Source: Pseudomonas piscis
GTDB lineage: Bacteria > Pseudomonadota > Gammaproteobacteria > Pseudomonadales > Pseudomonadaceae
Assembly (NCBI RefSeq): GCF_009380155.1
Contig: NZ_WHUV01000001.1
Coordinates: 992,001-1,056,000 of the forward strand
Direction: 5' to 3'
Length of the DNA: 64,000 bases
The first letter of the stretch is position 1; each line of letters begins with the position of its first letter. The translations under genes and the position numbers were made by a program. The notes beneath the pieces were generated by a model, which was not told the origin of the DNA, searched no databases, and was given only the letters and a program-made list of their open reading frames with translations. Below, one piece after another: positions 1-7,328 of the stretch.

Positions 1-1
1 C

Positions 2-550
2 AAGCTGATTGCCCTGACGGCCCCGGTGACCGTGACCTTGCCCGAGTGGGCGGCGGTGGCACCCGGTGGCCTGATCACGGTGTTTGGCTGGGGCGGGGCC
101 TTTACCGTGCAGGGCCGGGCTGGTGACAACCTTTCGCAGATCTCCGGTGCCAGCAGTGGCCCGATGACCTTCACCGCAGGTACCCGGGCGGTATTCCGGC
201 GCAACCTGTATGACCGTGGCTGGAGCCTGGACGATGGCGATGCCGCGCTGAAGTATTCGCCCATGTTCAGCGCTTCGTATGGCGCTTCGGGTTTTCAACG
301 ACATCCGAGCGGCATCATCGATCAGTGGGGAATTTGCACCAGCAATGAATCCGGTGACGCCTACGTCACCTTTCCGGTTGCCTTTCCAAATGGCGTGCGC
401 TCCATTGTGGCCAACCATGCCGGCACCGGTGCGGCCATGGTGATTGCAGTATGGAACAAGGTAACCAACCAAGGTTGCCAGCTGAGGGTTTTCAACCACT
501 TGGGGAACAGCTCGCAGTGGCTCATCTATTACCGAGTAGTGGGGTACTGA
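2..550 (+). CDS. Tail fibre protein, C-terminal part (5' end outside window)
   Basis: The reading frame is open from the first full codon at base 2, so this is the 3' end of a longer gene. The last ~80 residues, from DQWGICTS through VTFPVAFP to the tyrosine-rich end, look like the gp53-like C-terminal domain of phage tail fibres, the receptor-binding tip. A fibre chaperone gene follows directly at 551, the usual fibre-tfa arrangement. It should be the cell-recognition fibre of the tailocin module lying upstream. Fibre identity is well supported; receptor and total length cannot be seen. Confidence 0.85.
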   Translation, partial: KLIALTAPVTVTLPEWAAVAPGGLITVFGWGGAFTVQGRAGDNLSQISGASSGPMTFTAGTRAVFRRNLYDRGWSLDDGDAALKYSPMFSASYGASGFQRHPSGIIDQWGICTSNESGDAYVTFPVAFPNGVRSIVANHAGTGAAMVIAVWNKVTNQGCQLRVFNHLGNSSQWLIYYRVVGY

Positions 551-1048
551 ATGAACAACTCGACGATCTTTTTCAGCCCAAGCACCTGTGGTGCCTACTT
601 GCCGGCGATCCATGGCAGCGATATGCCGGACGATGTGGTGGAGGTGCCCGAGCGCTACTGGCATTCGCTGTTGAGCGAGCTGGCCCTGAGCCCGAAGAAA
701 ATGGCCGCCAGGGACGATGGTTATCCGGTCCTGGTCGACTTACCTGCCCCCGATGCGCAGTGGCTACAGGAGAACGAACGTAGCTGGCGCGACGCGCAGT
801 TGCTGCAAACCGATGGGGTGGTGGCCCGGCATCGCGACCAACTGGAGGCCGGGGTAGAAACGACTCTCTCGGCCGCCGAGTTTGCCAGCTTGCAGCAGTA
901 TCGCCAGCAGTTGCGCGACTGGCCTGTCCAGCAGGCTTTTCCGCAGCAGGCGCTGCGCCCGCAACTTGCGGTGGCCGAATCGATTTCGGCCGAGTCCAGG
1001 AGCTCATCCAACCCACTGTTCGCGCTGTTTCGTGGGAAGAACAAATGA
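551..1048 (+). CDS. Tail fibre assembly chaperone (Tfa-like)
   Basis: The 165-residue product starts immediately after the fibre stop codon. It has the layout of Pseudomonas tailocin Tfa proteins: an N-terminal part beginning MNNSTIFFSPSTCG, and a second half (WLQENERSWRDAQL) with a charged helix followed by LRDWP. Tfa proteins help fold or trimerise the fibre tip and are usually specific to their own fibre. Position and motif agree. The C-terminal tail after the LRDWP motif is longer than usual and rich in Gln and Ser. Confidence 0.8.
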   Translation: MNNSTIFFSPSTCGAYLPAIHGSDMPDDVVEVPERYWHSLLSELALSPKKMAARDDGYPVLVDLPAPDAQWLQENERSWRDAQLLQTDGVVARHRDQLEAGVETTLSAAEFASLQQYRQQLRDWPVQQAFPQQALRPQLAVAESISAESRSSSNPLFALFRGKNK

Positions 1049-1060
1049 AAGGAATCCTCT

Positions 1061-1624
1061 ATGTCGATCACTGAAGAGCAGTTGCTCAAGATCATGCCGA
1101 ACGCCCGCCGCCAAGCGGGCGTTTTCGTATCTCCGCTCAACGCTGCCATGGCTCGTCGGCAGATCGATACGCCCAAGCGCCAGGCGGCGTTCCTGGCGCA
1201 GATCGGCCATGAATCGGGGCAGTTGCAGTACGTGCGCGAGCTGGGCAACGACCAGTACCTGAGCAAGTACGACACCGGCACCCTGGCCGCGCGGCTGGGC
1301 AATACCCCCGAGGCCGATGGCGACGGCCAGCGCTATCGCGGGCGTGGGCTGATCCAGGTCACGGGGCGCAGCAACTATCGCCAGTGCAGCCTCGGCCTGT
1401 TCGGCGACGAGCGCCTGCTGGAGTTGCCCGAGCTGCTGGAGCAGGCGCAATGGGCCGCCGAATCCGCAGCCTGGTTCTGGGAGCGGGCGGGGCTCAATGC
1501 CCTGGCCGATCGTGACGAATTCAACGCCATCACCCGGCGCATCAATGGCGGCCTGAACGGCCTGGAAGATCGCCGCCAGCTCTGGGGCCGGGCGCGCTCG
1601 GTACTGGGCCTGCCGGCAGCCTGA
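1061..1624 (+). CDS. Endolysin, glycoside hydrolase family 19 (chitinase-like lysozyme)
   Basis: The 187-residue protein carries family GH19 signatures: QIGHESGQ near residue 50, holding the likely catalytic Glu, and RYRGRGLIQVTGRSNY near residue 95. Phage GH19 enzymes cleave peptidoglycan glycan strands and release particles by lysis. There is no signal peptide, so it would need a holin; none is seen in the window and it probably lies upstream. A good Shine-Dalgarno (AAAGGAA) precedes the ATG. The enzyme sits between the two tail modules and is followed by spanin genes, forming a lysis cassette that could serve both particles. Confidence 0.92.
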   Translation: MSITEEQLLKIMPNARRQAGVFVSPLNAAMARRQIDTPKRQAAFLAQIGHESGQLQYVRELGNDQYLSKYDTGTLAARLGNTPEADGDGQRYRGRGLIQVTGRSNYRQCSLGLFGDERLLELPELLEQAQWAAESAAWFWERAGLNALADRDEFNAITRRINGGLNGLEDRRQLWGRARSVLGLPAA

Positions 1625-1654
1625 GGCCGCCGGCCTGCGCCAAGGAGAATCAGC

Positions 1655-2170
1655 ATGAACATTCGCAGTTGGCTGGCCGTGGCGGTCATGGCCGGGCTGC
1701 TCTATGCCCTGGGCTACATCACCGGGGTCGGCAGCGAGCGTAGCCGCAACCACGTCCTGGACGAGGCGCGCCTGCGCCAGTCCTTCGAACAGGGCCGGGC
1801 CCTGGGTACGGTCAAGGAGAAGGTGGTGGTCGAGTACGTCGACCGCATCGTCAAGGTCTACCAGGCGGGCGCCACTATTACCAAGGAGGTCCCTATCTAT
1901 GTTTCCCAAGCCGCTGATAGCGCTTGCGTGGTGCCTGCCGGTTTTGTCCGGGTGCACGACGCCGGTGCCCACAACCTGCCCGTGGCCGGAGGCCCCCGCG
2001 GCACTGATGGCGCCGCCTCGGGCCTTGCACTCTCTACCGTCGCCGCCAGCGTCGTCGACAACTACAACCAGTGCCACGCCAACGCCGAGCAACTGAAGGC
2101 GTTGCAGCAGTGGGTGCGCGAATCCCAGGCCCTGTTGCAGGGCGCCCCAGCGGTGGCCCGGCATCCCTGA
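1655..2170 (+). CDS. Inner-membrane spanin, Rz-like
   Basis: The 171-residue protein has one N-terminal membrane helix (about residues 6-24, LAVAVMAGLLYALGYI) followed by a charged, probably helical periplasmic region. It sits directly after the endolysin, where Rz is expected. Rz-type spanins span the periplasm with the Rz1 lipoprotein and fuse inner and outer membranes in the last step of lysis. A second reading frame inside it encodes a typical Rz1, which strengthens the call. The sequence itself is diverged, as is normal for spanins. Confidence 0.8.
   Translation: MNIRSWLAVAVMAGLLYALGYITGVGSERSRNHVLDEARLRQSFEQGRALGTVKEKVVVEYVDRIVKVYQAGATITKEVPIYVSQAADSACVVPAGFVRVHDAGAHNLPVAGGPRGTDGAASGLALSTVAASVVDNYNQCHANAEQLKALQQWVRESQALLQGAPAVARHP
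1899..2096 (+). CDS. Outer-membrane spanin lipoprotein, Rz1-like, nested inside Rz
   Basis: A 65-residue frame lies wholly within the Rz-like gene in a different frame. It starts at ATG 1899, behind a very strong Shine-Dalgarno (AAGGAGGT, 1883-1890, 8 bases upstream). The product has a short hydrophobic signal, a lipobox LSGC with lipidated Cys19, and a proline-, serine- and threonine-rich mature part. That is the standard look of Rz1, the outer-membrane half of the spanin. The longer open frame starting at 1704 has no signal peptide, so the internal ATG is chosen. Confidence 0.85.
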   Translation: MFPKPLIALAWCLPVLSGCTTPVPTTCPWPEAPAALMAPPRALHSLPSPPASSTTTTSATPTPSN

Positions 2171-2188
2171 GGGGAACAGGAGACTTTC

Positions 2189-2713
2189 ATGTCCGTACCG
2201 GATATTCGTAAACCTTCCGAACTGCTGCTGGCCATCGAGCGTGGCTTGTGCCAGGCGGAGCCGGGCCTGCAGGTGGGCACGCGCCAGGACTTCGACAACA
2301 CCTCCGGGCAGCCGTGGCTTTTGCTGGATATCGAGCGCAACCAGCAGGCTCCGCGCTCCAGCCAGGGGCGCCAGGCGCAGTTGCTGCGCATCGTCCTGCA
2401 GCTGCGTGTGCCGCGCCAGGCGGGGTCGGCCCAGGCCACCTGGGACCTGGTCAGCCGGCTGCTGACGGTGCTGGCGGATAACCGCTGGGGCTGGTCGGCC
2501 GAGCAGTGCGGTGCGGCGGGCAACATCGTCGCGCAGCCTTTGCCGGTGACCGATCCGCAGCCGACCCATGACGCCTGGAGCTTGAGTTTCGAGCAGGCCA
2601 TCTACCTGGGCCCGACGCTGCTGGACGACCCTGTGGGCAAGCCGTTGTTCGCCCGCACCTGGGAAGTCTCCAGCATCGACGATCCGAGCCAATACCGAGC
2701 CCTGGAGGACTGA
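2189..2713 (+). CDS. Conserved tailocin protein upstream of baseplate gene V
   Basis: The 174-residue protein opens the second tail module, 15 bases behind the Rz-like gene's stop region and 3 bases before gpV. It has no signal peptide or membrane segment. It sits where R-pyocin clusters carry an uncharacterised gene just before V. By size and position it could be a tail-completion or tail-terminator protein, but I see no motif proving that. Start chosen at ATG 2189, with Shine-Dalgarno AGGAGA. Confidence 0.6.
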   Translation: MSVPDIRKPSELLLAIERGLCQAEPGLQVGTRQDFDNTSGQPWLLLDIERNQQAPRSSQGRQAQLLRIVLQLRVPRQAGSAQATWDLVSRLLTVLADNRWGWSAEQCGAAGNIVAQPLPVTDPQPTHDAWSLSFEQAIYLGPTLLDDPVGKPLFARTWEVSSIDDPSQYRALED

Positions 2714-2716
2714 ACC

Positions 2717-3328
2717 ATGTTCGATGCCTTCCTTAGGGTGCAACTGGCCCCGATCATCGAGCGCCTGGCCGAGATGGAAACCGAGCTGGACGACCTGCAT
2801 CGGCGTGCCGAGAGTTTCTGCCGGATCGGCGTTTGCCATTCGGTGGACGCCGCCAGCAATACCTGCCGGGTCAGTCATGGCGACCTGCTGACCCCGGCCA
2901 TCCGTTTCTTCAACCCCAGCGCCGGGGAGCAGAGCGAGTCGCGCATTCCTTCGGTGGGCGAGCAATGCCTGTTGCTCAACCACGGCGCGGGGGAGGGCGG
3001 GGGCCAGTCGGTGGCTTTGTTCGGCCTCAACAGCCAGCGCTTTCCCCCGGCCGCCACGGTCGCCGGCCTGACCCGTCGGCAATACCGCGACGGCAGCCAG
3101 AGCAGCTACGACGACACCAGCCACACCCTGAACTGGAGCAACGGCCCGGCGGCATTCAGCGGCAGCCGTGAAGCGCTGGAGTTGAGCCTGGGCAATGCCC
3201 GCCTGGTGATGACTGCCGATGCCGTGGACCTGAGCCTGGGCGCCAGCGGCCTGCGGCTGGACGCCGGAGGTGTGCACTTGCGCGGCCCGCTGGTGGAGCA
3301 CCAGGGCCGAGTCATCAGTACCGCATAA
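2717..3328 (+). CDS. Baseplate assembly protein V (spike), P2 gpV-like
   Basis: The 203-residue protein has the gpV layout: an N-terminal helical segment (FLRVQLAPIIERLAEMETELDD), an OB-fold region containing the PSVGEQ and LLNHGAGEGG motifs, and a repetitive beta-helical C-terminus (LELSLGNARL, LRLDAGGVHL). In P2-like tails gpV forms the membrane-piercing central spike at the baseplate tip. It lies first in the V-W-J-I order typical of contractile tails. The YDDTSH stretch just before the C-terminal helix also matches this family. Confidence 0.92.
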   Translation: MFDAFLRVQLAPIIERLAEMETELDDLHRRAESFCRIGVCHSVDAASNTCRVSHGDLLTPAIRFFNPSAGEQSESRIPSVGEQCLLLNHGAGEGGGQSVALFGLNSQRFPPAATVAGLTRRQYRDGSQSSYDDTSHTLNWSNGPAAFSGSREALELSLGNARLVMTADAVDLSLGASGLRLDAGGVHLRGPLVEHQGRVISTA

Positions 3329-3338
3329 GGAGTTCGCC

Positions 3339-3671
3339 ATGATCGGCGTTGATAGACACACCGGGGCAGCGGTCGATGACTGGCTGCAATTCGTCCAGCG
3401 TGCCACCCGAGCGCTGACCACCCCTTTGGGCACCCGGCAGAAGCGGCCGCTGTACGGTTCGCTGATTCCCCAGTTGCTGGGGCGCAATCTCGGTGATGAC
3501 CTGCTGGTCCTGGCCCAGAGCCACGCCGCCGAGGCGTTCTACAACAAGACCAACGGCATCGCCGACTTCGAGCCCGAGGTCATCGTCGCCAGTCGCCAGG
3601 GCGCGGGCTTGCTGCTGCGCTTCGCCGGGACCTGGAACAACCGCCGGCAATCCTTCGAGGTGGTGACATGA
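3339..3671 (+). CDS. Baseplate wedge protein W, gp25-like
   Basis: The 110-residue product starts MIGVDRHTG behind Shine-Dalgarno AAGGAG. It carries gpW/gp25 features: TPLGTRQKRPLYGS, then an IPQLL segment and a central EVIVASRQ motif. gp25-like proteins start sheath polymerisation at the baseplate. The stop overlaps the start of gpJ by four bases (ATGA), implying coupled translation. An in-frame upstream start at 3270 would run into gpV and is not used. Confidence 0.92.
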   Translation: MIGVDRHTGAAVDDWLQFVQRATRALTTPLGTRQKRPLYGSLIPQLLGRNLGDDLLVLAQSHAAEAFYNKTNGIADFEPEVIVASRQGAGLLLRFAGTWNNRRQSFEVVT

Positions 3672-4663
3672 GCATGCTGATTCCCGGGCAGAACCAGCTC
3701 GAAGAACCGGAGATCGTCAAGGTCGACGAGTTCGAGCCGTTGCTGGCCGAGTTCAAGGCCTTCGTCCTTGACTATGTGGCTGCCCGCTCCCCGGAGCAGG
3801 CGGCCAAGTTGCGCACCAGCCTGGACAACGAAAGCGAACTGCTGACCATGGCCTTGGAGGCCTTCTGTGTGCGCTTGCAGACCCACGAACGCAAGTACAA
3901 CGCGCGGATCCGCCAGATGCTGGCGTGGTGGGCCACCGGCAGCAACCTGGACGCGCGCCTGGCCGACATGGGCCTGGAGCGCCAGCTGCTGGTGCCGGGC
4001 GACGACCAGGCCTTTCCGCCGGTGCCGCCGGTATACGAAAGCGACGACGATGCCCGGCTGCGCTACTACCTCGCGCCCCATGCGCCAGCGGCCGGTTCGC
4101 GGATGCAGTATCGACGGGAGATCTTCACCCTGGGGGAGCGGCCGGTGGTCAAGGTCGACTCCGGCGACGCTGGGGTAGTGACGGTCACCTACACCTTCGA
4201 CCCGGATGGCTTCGCCGCCCAGGTCAAGGATGGCAACGCCCGGCGCACGGCGCCGGGGGAGGTGATGGTGACGGTGCTGTCACGCTCCAGGGATGGCATG
4301 CCATCGGCAGAATTGCTTGATGGCGTGCGCAGGCACTTCGCCCGCCCGGATGTGAAGCCGGAAACGGATCGGGTCACCGTCCAGGCAGCGCAAATCTTGC
4401 CCTACCGGATTCGCGTGGTGGCCAAGATCAATCCGGGACCCGATTCCGGATTGACCAAGGTCGCGACACAGCAACAGCTCCAGGCCTACGCCGACAGCTG
4501 TCACCGCCTGGAGGGGCGGGTCGACCCGAGCTGGATCGATTTCACCTTGCACAAGGCTGGCGCGGTGCAGCTGGAAATCCTCGAACCCTTGCAGCCCATA
4601 GTCACCAGTGCATTCCAGGCGCCTTATTGCCTGGGGGTTGAAGTGGAGGTGCGGACTCTATGA
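3668..4663 (+). CDS. Baseplate wedge protein J, P2 gpJ-like
   Basis: The 331-residue protein matches the gpJ family in length and layout: an N-terminal helical domain, a central RLRYYLAPHAPAAGSR region, and the DVKPETDRVTVQ stretch typical of the baseplate_J domain. It forms part of the baseplate wedge, with W and I. It overlaps both gpW and gpI by ATGA, so V-W-J-I looks like one translationally coupled unit. Confidence 0.92.
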   Translation: MSMLIPGQNQLEEPEIVKVDEFEPLLAEFKAFVLDYVAARSPEQAAKLRTSLDNESELLTMALEAFCVRLQTHERKYNARIRQMLAWWATGSNLDARLADMGLERQLLVPGDDQAFPPVPPVYESDDDARLRYYLAPHAPAAGSRMQYRREIFTLGERPVVKVDSGDAGVVTVTYTFDPDGFAAQVKDGNARRTAPGEVMVTVLSRSRDGMPSAELLDGVRRHFARPDVKPETDRVTVQAAQILPYRIRVVAKINPGPDSGLTKVATQQQLQAYADSCHRLEGRVDPSWIDFTLHKAGAVQLEILEPLQPIVTSAFQAPYCLGVEVEVRTL

Positions 4664-5394
4664 ACGAAGACAGTGCACCTTCGAGCTTGCTGCCGAGCAA
4701 CAGCTCGGCACTGGAAAAGGCTCTCGACCTGGGATTTGCCCGGTTGCTGGAGCGTGTGGCACCGCCGTTTCCCCAGTTGATGGACCCGGCCCGTACCCCG
4801 GCGCAGTTCCTGCCTTACCTGGCTGCAGACCGTGGGGTCAACGAGTGGGATGCCGGAGCCGGTGAAACCGAAAAGCGCCTGACCGTGGCGTTGTCCTGGC
4901 AGATCCAGCGCCAGGCCGGGACCCACAAGGCCTTGAGCCACGCGGTCGAGTCCCTGGGCTTCAAGCCCAATATCGCCGCCTGGTACGAACAACGGCCCCA
5001 GGCACACCCCTACACCTTCGATGTGCAGGCCGTCATCGTGCGGGACTGGTCCAGTGGCGATCACAACCGCTTGATACGGCGCATCAACGCCGCCAGGAGC
5101 GAGCGCGACGAAGGCACCATCACTGTGGTCCATCAGACCGCCGCCGGCCTGGGCGTGGCCGCGGCCGCCGAGCCGGGCCTGAGCATCGGCGACGACAGCC
5201 ACCCGGGGGCATTGCCCCGGGTCCGCCTGCATGGGGCTTTGGGCGTGGGCGCTGGGGCCGGTACGCCATTGAGCGATGGCGAGCTGTACCTGGCCGGCGT
5301 GCTGCCTGAATTCGGGCTCGATGCCCGACTCAACAATGCTGGGGTTGCCCAGCACTACACCATCAACGACTACGACCTCAGGGCGCAGCTATGA
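4660..5394 (+). CDS. Tail protein I, P2 gpI-like
   Basis: The 244-residue protein begins with the gpI pattern LLPSNSSALEKALD, followed by the FLPYLAADRGVNEWD and EKRLTVALSWQIQRQAGT motifs. gpI joins the baseplate wedge to the fibre. The C-terminal ~100 residues after the family core (Gly/Ala-rich, from VAAAAEPGLS on) extend beyond the P2 protein and could make the fibre contact. It overlaps the following collar-fibre gene by ATGA. Confidence 0.9.
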   Translation: MNEDSAPSSLLPSNSSALEKALDLGFARLLERVAPPFPQLMDPARTPAQFLPYLAADRGVNEWDAGAGETEKRLTVALSWQIQRQAGTHKALSHAVESLGFKPNIAAWYEQRPQAHPYTFDVQAVIVRDWSSGDHNRLIRRINAARSERDEGTITVVHQTAAGLGVAAAAEPGLSIGDDSHPGALPRVRLHGALGVGAGAGTPLSDGELYLAGVLPEFGLDARLNNAGVAQHYTINDYDLRAQL

Positions 5395-5927
5395 CAGAAG
5401 ACATTACGCGCTTGGTTCGCTTCACTTCCGCCGGTCTGGAGGAAGTGCTGGCGGCCAAGAACCAAGGCTTGAAAGGGCAGATCACCCACATCGGCGCCGG
5501 TACCGGTCGCTACGATCCGAGCGGTTCGCAAACCAGCCTTCGCGATGAGCGGCAACGGGTGGCAATCGTGGATTACGAGGACCTGGGTTCGAACCAGCTA
5601 CGGATGGCGGCGCTGTTCGATGGCGCGGACGAATACGAGATTGGCGAGTTCGGTTTCTACCTGGCCAGCGGTACGTTGCTGGCGGTGTATTCGGTGGCCG
5701 GCAAGCTGCTGACGTACAAGGCCGCCGCTGCCCGGGTGCTGCAGAAATTCACCCTGGATATCTCGCCGTTGCCGGCCCAGAGCGTGACCGTGGTGGTCGG
5801 GAGCGAGAATCTCAACATCTTGCTGGCAGATGAGCTGGCCACGCTCTCGGCGGCCAGCATCGACCATATGAACCGGGGCCTCGACGTGCTGTTTCGCCTG
5901 CGAGCCCTGGAAAAAAGGACCGTCTGA
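5391..5927 (+). CDS. Tail-collar fibre protein (N-terminal fibre domain, DUF3751 type)
   Basis: The 178-residue protein is made almost entirely of the baseplate-attachment domain found at the N-terminus of many tail fibres (FTSAGLEEVLAAKNQGLKG, ITHIGAGTGRY). In most tailocins this domain continues into a long shaft and tip. Here the frame stops after a short helical end (GLDVLFRLRALEKR). A separate fibre-like gene follows 107 bases later in another frame with its own Shine-Dalgarno. It probably anchors that second protein to the baseplate. Confidence 0.82.
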   Translation: MTEDITRLVRFTSAGLEEVLAAKNQGLKGQITHIGAGTGRYDPSGSQTSLRDERQRVAIVDYEDLGSNQLRMAALFDGADEYEIGEFGFYLASGTLLAVYSVAGKLLTYKAAAARVLQKFTLDISPLPAQSVTVVVGSENLNILLADELATLSAASIDHMNRGLDVLFRLRALEKRTV

Positions 5928-6034
5928 CGGGCCTTGAATCAGGCTTGCAGGTGCCAGTGAAGTGGTTCAGTCACTGGTGCTGAATGGGCAACGCCGTTGT
6001 GAACAGTCGCAACGCAATCTAAGGAGTTAGGACT

Positions 6035-6787
6035 TTGAGTACAGAACAGCAACTGGCCGCGGTGGTAAACGCGGCGAACAACTTGACCAATACCGTCACG
6101 GGCAAGGTCGGCGAGATCGACCAGGCCATTGCCAACTCTCGCCAGCAATATGACTCGCAACTTGCGGATCTGAAGAATCGACTGCCACGCCTGGCTGTCA
6201 CCAAGAACTTCACGTTGATGCCCAATGCCGCAGGGACGGCCATTGACGGCTGGGGGACCCATGAACTGGTCACCTCGACCAAGCTTAGGACGATCTCTCC
6301 TGTCTCCCAGACCATGGGCCGAGCGGTAGCCGATGTCGAGTTCATGTTGAAGGTGCAGGCCGATGTCCGGGAGCAGTATCCCAACTTTGATATCCGCGCG
6401 ACGGAGTATTGGCGTGGGGCGATCAACGTCTGGCAGATGAAATGGACCCAGACTGATATCAGTCCCTGGCTTGCCTTTCCCTATGCCAGTGACCAGACGC
6501 TGGCCAACGGTGGTGCGGCAGTGCCCTTGAACTCCTATCTGACTTTGGGGGCATTCGTGCGCGTAGTCGAAGGCTCGCTCAGTGGTGCCTGGAGCCACGG
6601 TTGGGAGAAAGGAAAGTGGCGCTGGTGTTCGACCGTGATGTCTCCGTCTGGACAGTTCGGAGCGTATTACCACTTGCACCCGGTACGTACCTCGTCCGTC
6701 GGGTTGGTTGAAATCATGCTGGCCGGTGCTTGCACCGGCGTGGTCACCGAGCCCGGTGACTGGGGCACCATGCTGGCCATTAGCTAA
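6035..6787 (+). CDS. Short fibre-like protein, probable receptor-binding protein of second tailocin
   Basis: The 250-residue protein starts at TTG 6035 behind a clear Shine-Dalgarno (AAGGAG, 6021-6026). Residues ~1-50 are polar and heptad-like (AAVVNAANNLTNTV, QQYDSQLADLKNRL), suggesting a short trimeric coiled coil. The rest is rich in Trp, Tyr and beta-prone sequence with no motif I recognise. Its place between the collar-fibre protein and a tail assembly chaperone indicates that it is the tip or receptor-binding protein. It is much shorter than normal R-tailocin fibres, and its bases look less GC-rich than its neighbours. Confidence 0.65.
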   Translation: MSTEQQLAAVVNAANNLTNTVTGKVGEIDQAIANSRQQYDSQLADLKNRLPRLAVTKNFTLMPNAAGTAIDGWGTHELVTSTKLRTISPVSQTMGRAVADVEFMLKVQADVREQYPNFDIRATEYWRGAINVWQMKWTQTDISPWLAFPYASDQTLANGGAAVPLNSYLTLGAFVRVVEGSLSGAWSHGWEKGKWRWCSTVMSPSGQFGAYYHLHPVRTSSVGLVEIMLAGACTGVVTEPGDWGTMLAIS

Positions 6788-6798
6788 GGAACAACACC

Positions 6799-7035
6799 AT
6801 GAAACCTACCTTTGTACCTGCCGAGCTGCATCCGATCATCAAGTGGGAAATGATTCGCAAGGCGCGCGATGAAGACCTGGCCGCCAGTGACTATGCCGCC
6901 ATGCCCGACTACCCCATGGGCGAAGCCAATCGTCCGGCGTTCGCCGCCTACCGCCAGGGGCTGCGGGATATTCCCGAGCAGGGCAGCGATCCGGATGCGG
7001 TCGCCTGGCCGGCCAAGCCGGAATTCCTCAAGTAA
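6799..7035 (+). CDS. Small phage tail assembly chaperone (APC-type)
   Basis: The 78-residue protein has the compact tail assembly chaperone pattern: IKWEMIRKARDEDLAASDY, then AFAAYRQGLRDIPEQG and WPAKP. Similar small proteins follow fibre genes in many Pseudomonas prophages and replace the larger Tfa. The gene is 11 bases downstream of the short fibre-like gene and probably acts on it. Two terminator-like hairpins follow. Confidence 0.78.
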   Translation: MKPTFVPAELHPIIKWEMIRKARDEDLAASDYAAMPDYPMGEANRPAFAAYRQGLRDIPEQGSDPDAVAWPAKPEFLK

Positions 7036-7043
7036 CTCTTCCG

Positions 7044-7062
7044 CCGCGCAAGCGGTTTTTTT
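7044..7062 (+). terminator. Terminator-like hairpin after fibre chaperone
   Basis: A 4-bp stem CCGC/GCGG closed by a GCAA tetraloop is followed directly by seven T residues. The stem is short, so termination may be partial. It could lower expression of sheath and tube relative to the fibre genes, or mark the end of a swapped fibre module. Confidence 0.45.
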
Positions 7063-7072
7063 ACGCCTGAAC

Positions 7073-7094
7073 AAAGCCCCGTCCCGGGGTTTTT
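7073..7094 (+). terminator. Second terminator-like hairpin before sheath operon
   Basis: CCCC/GGGG stem (7077-7080 with 7086-7089), preceded by AAA and followed by five Ts. It lies 20 bases before the start of the small gene upstream of the sheath gene. Together with the hairpin at 7044 it separates the fibre module from the structural tail module. Confidence 0.4.
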
Positions 7095-7122
7095 GCGTTT
7101 TTGTCTCTGGAGAAACATGCAT

Positions 7123-7326
7123 ATGGCTATCCGCCAGAAATACACCGTGCTCGTGCCATTCCCCACCGGTGGTGGGCACTGGTCGAGCGTCGGCGAAGAA
7201 CTCGACCTGCTCGATGTCCAGGCCAGCGCGCTGCGCAGTGCCGGGCGCCTGGAGCTGACCAGCGTCCTCGCGGCGCAGACCCCATCCACCAAGGCCGCCA
7301 AGGCCGCGACCAAGAAGGCTGACTGA
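7123..7326 (+). CDS. Small conserved tailocin protein before the sheath gene
   Basis: The product is 67 residues, starting MAIRQKYTVL; a start two codons earlier at 7117 is possible. It begins with a short beta-prone stretch and GGGHW, then a charged region, ending in an Ala/Lys-rich tail (TKAAKAATKKAD). Small proteins are common just before the sheath gene in Pseudomonas tailocins. No function can be assigned. It ends two bases before the sheath start codon. Confidence 0.6.
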   Translation: MAIRQKYTVLVPFPTGGGHWSSVGEELDLLDVQASALRSAGRLELTSVLAAQTPSTKAAKAATKKAD

Positions 7327-7328
7327 CC

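Noticed and set aside
1004..3487. 827-codon minus-strand open frame across endolysin, spanins and gpV
   Set aside because: It is an antisense shadow in GC-rich DNA. It runs through four well-supported plus-strand genes and its product has low-complexity Gln/Arg/Ala composition with no motif.
5391..6787. Single fibre gene broken by a frameshift
   Set aside because: The two frames are separated by 107 bases containing stop codons and a good Shine-Dalgarno for the second gene, so a simple one-base frameshift does not join them.
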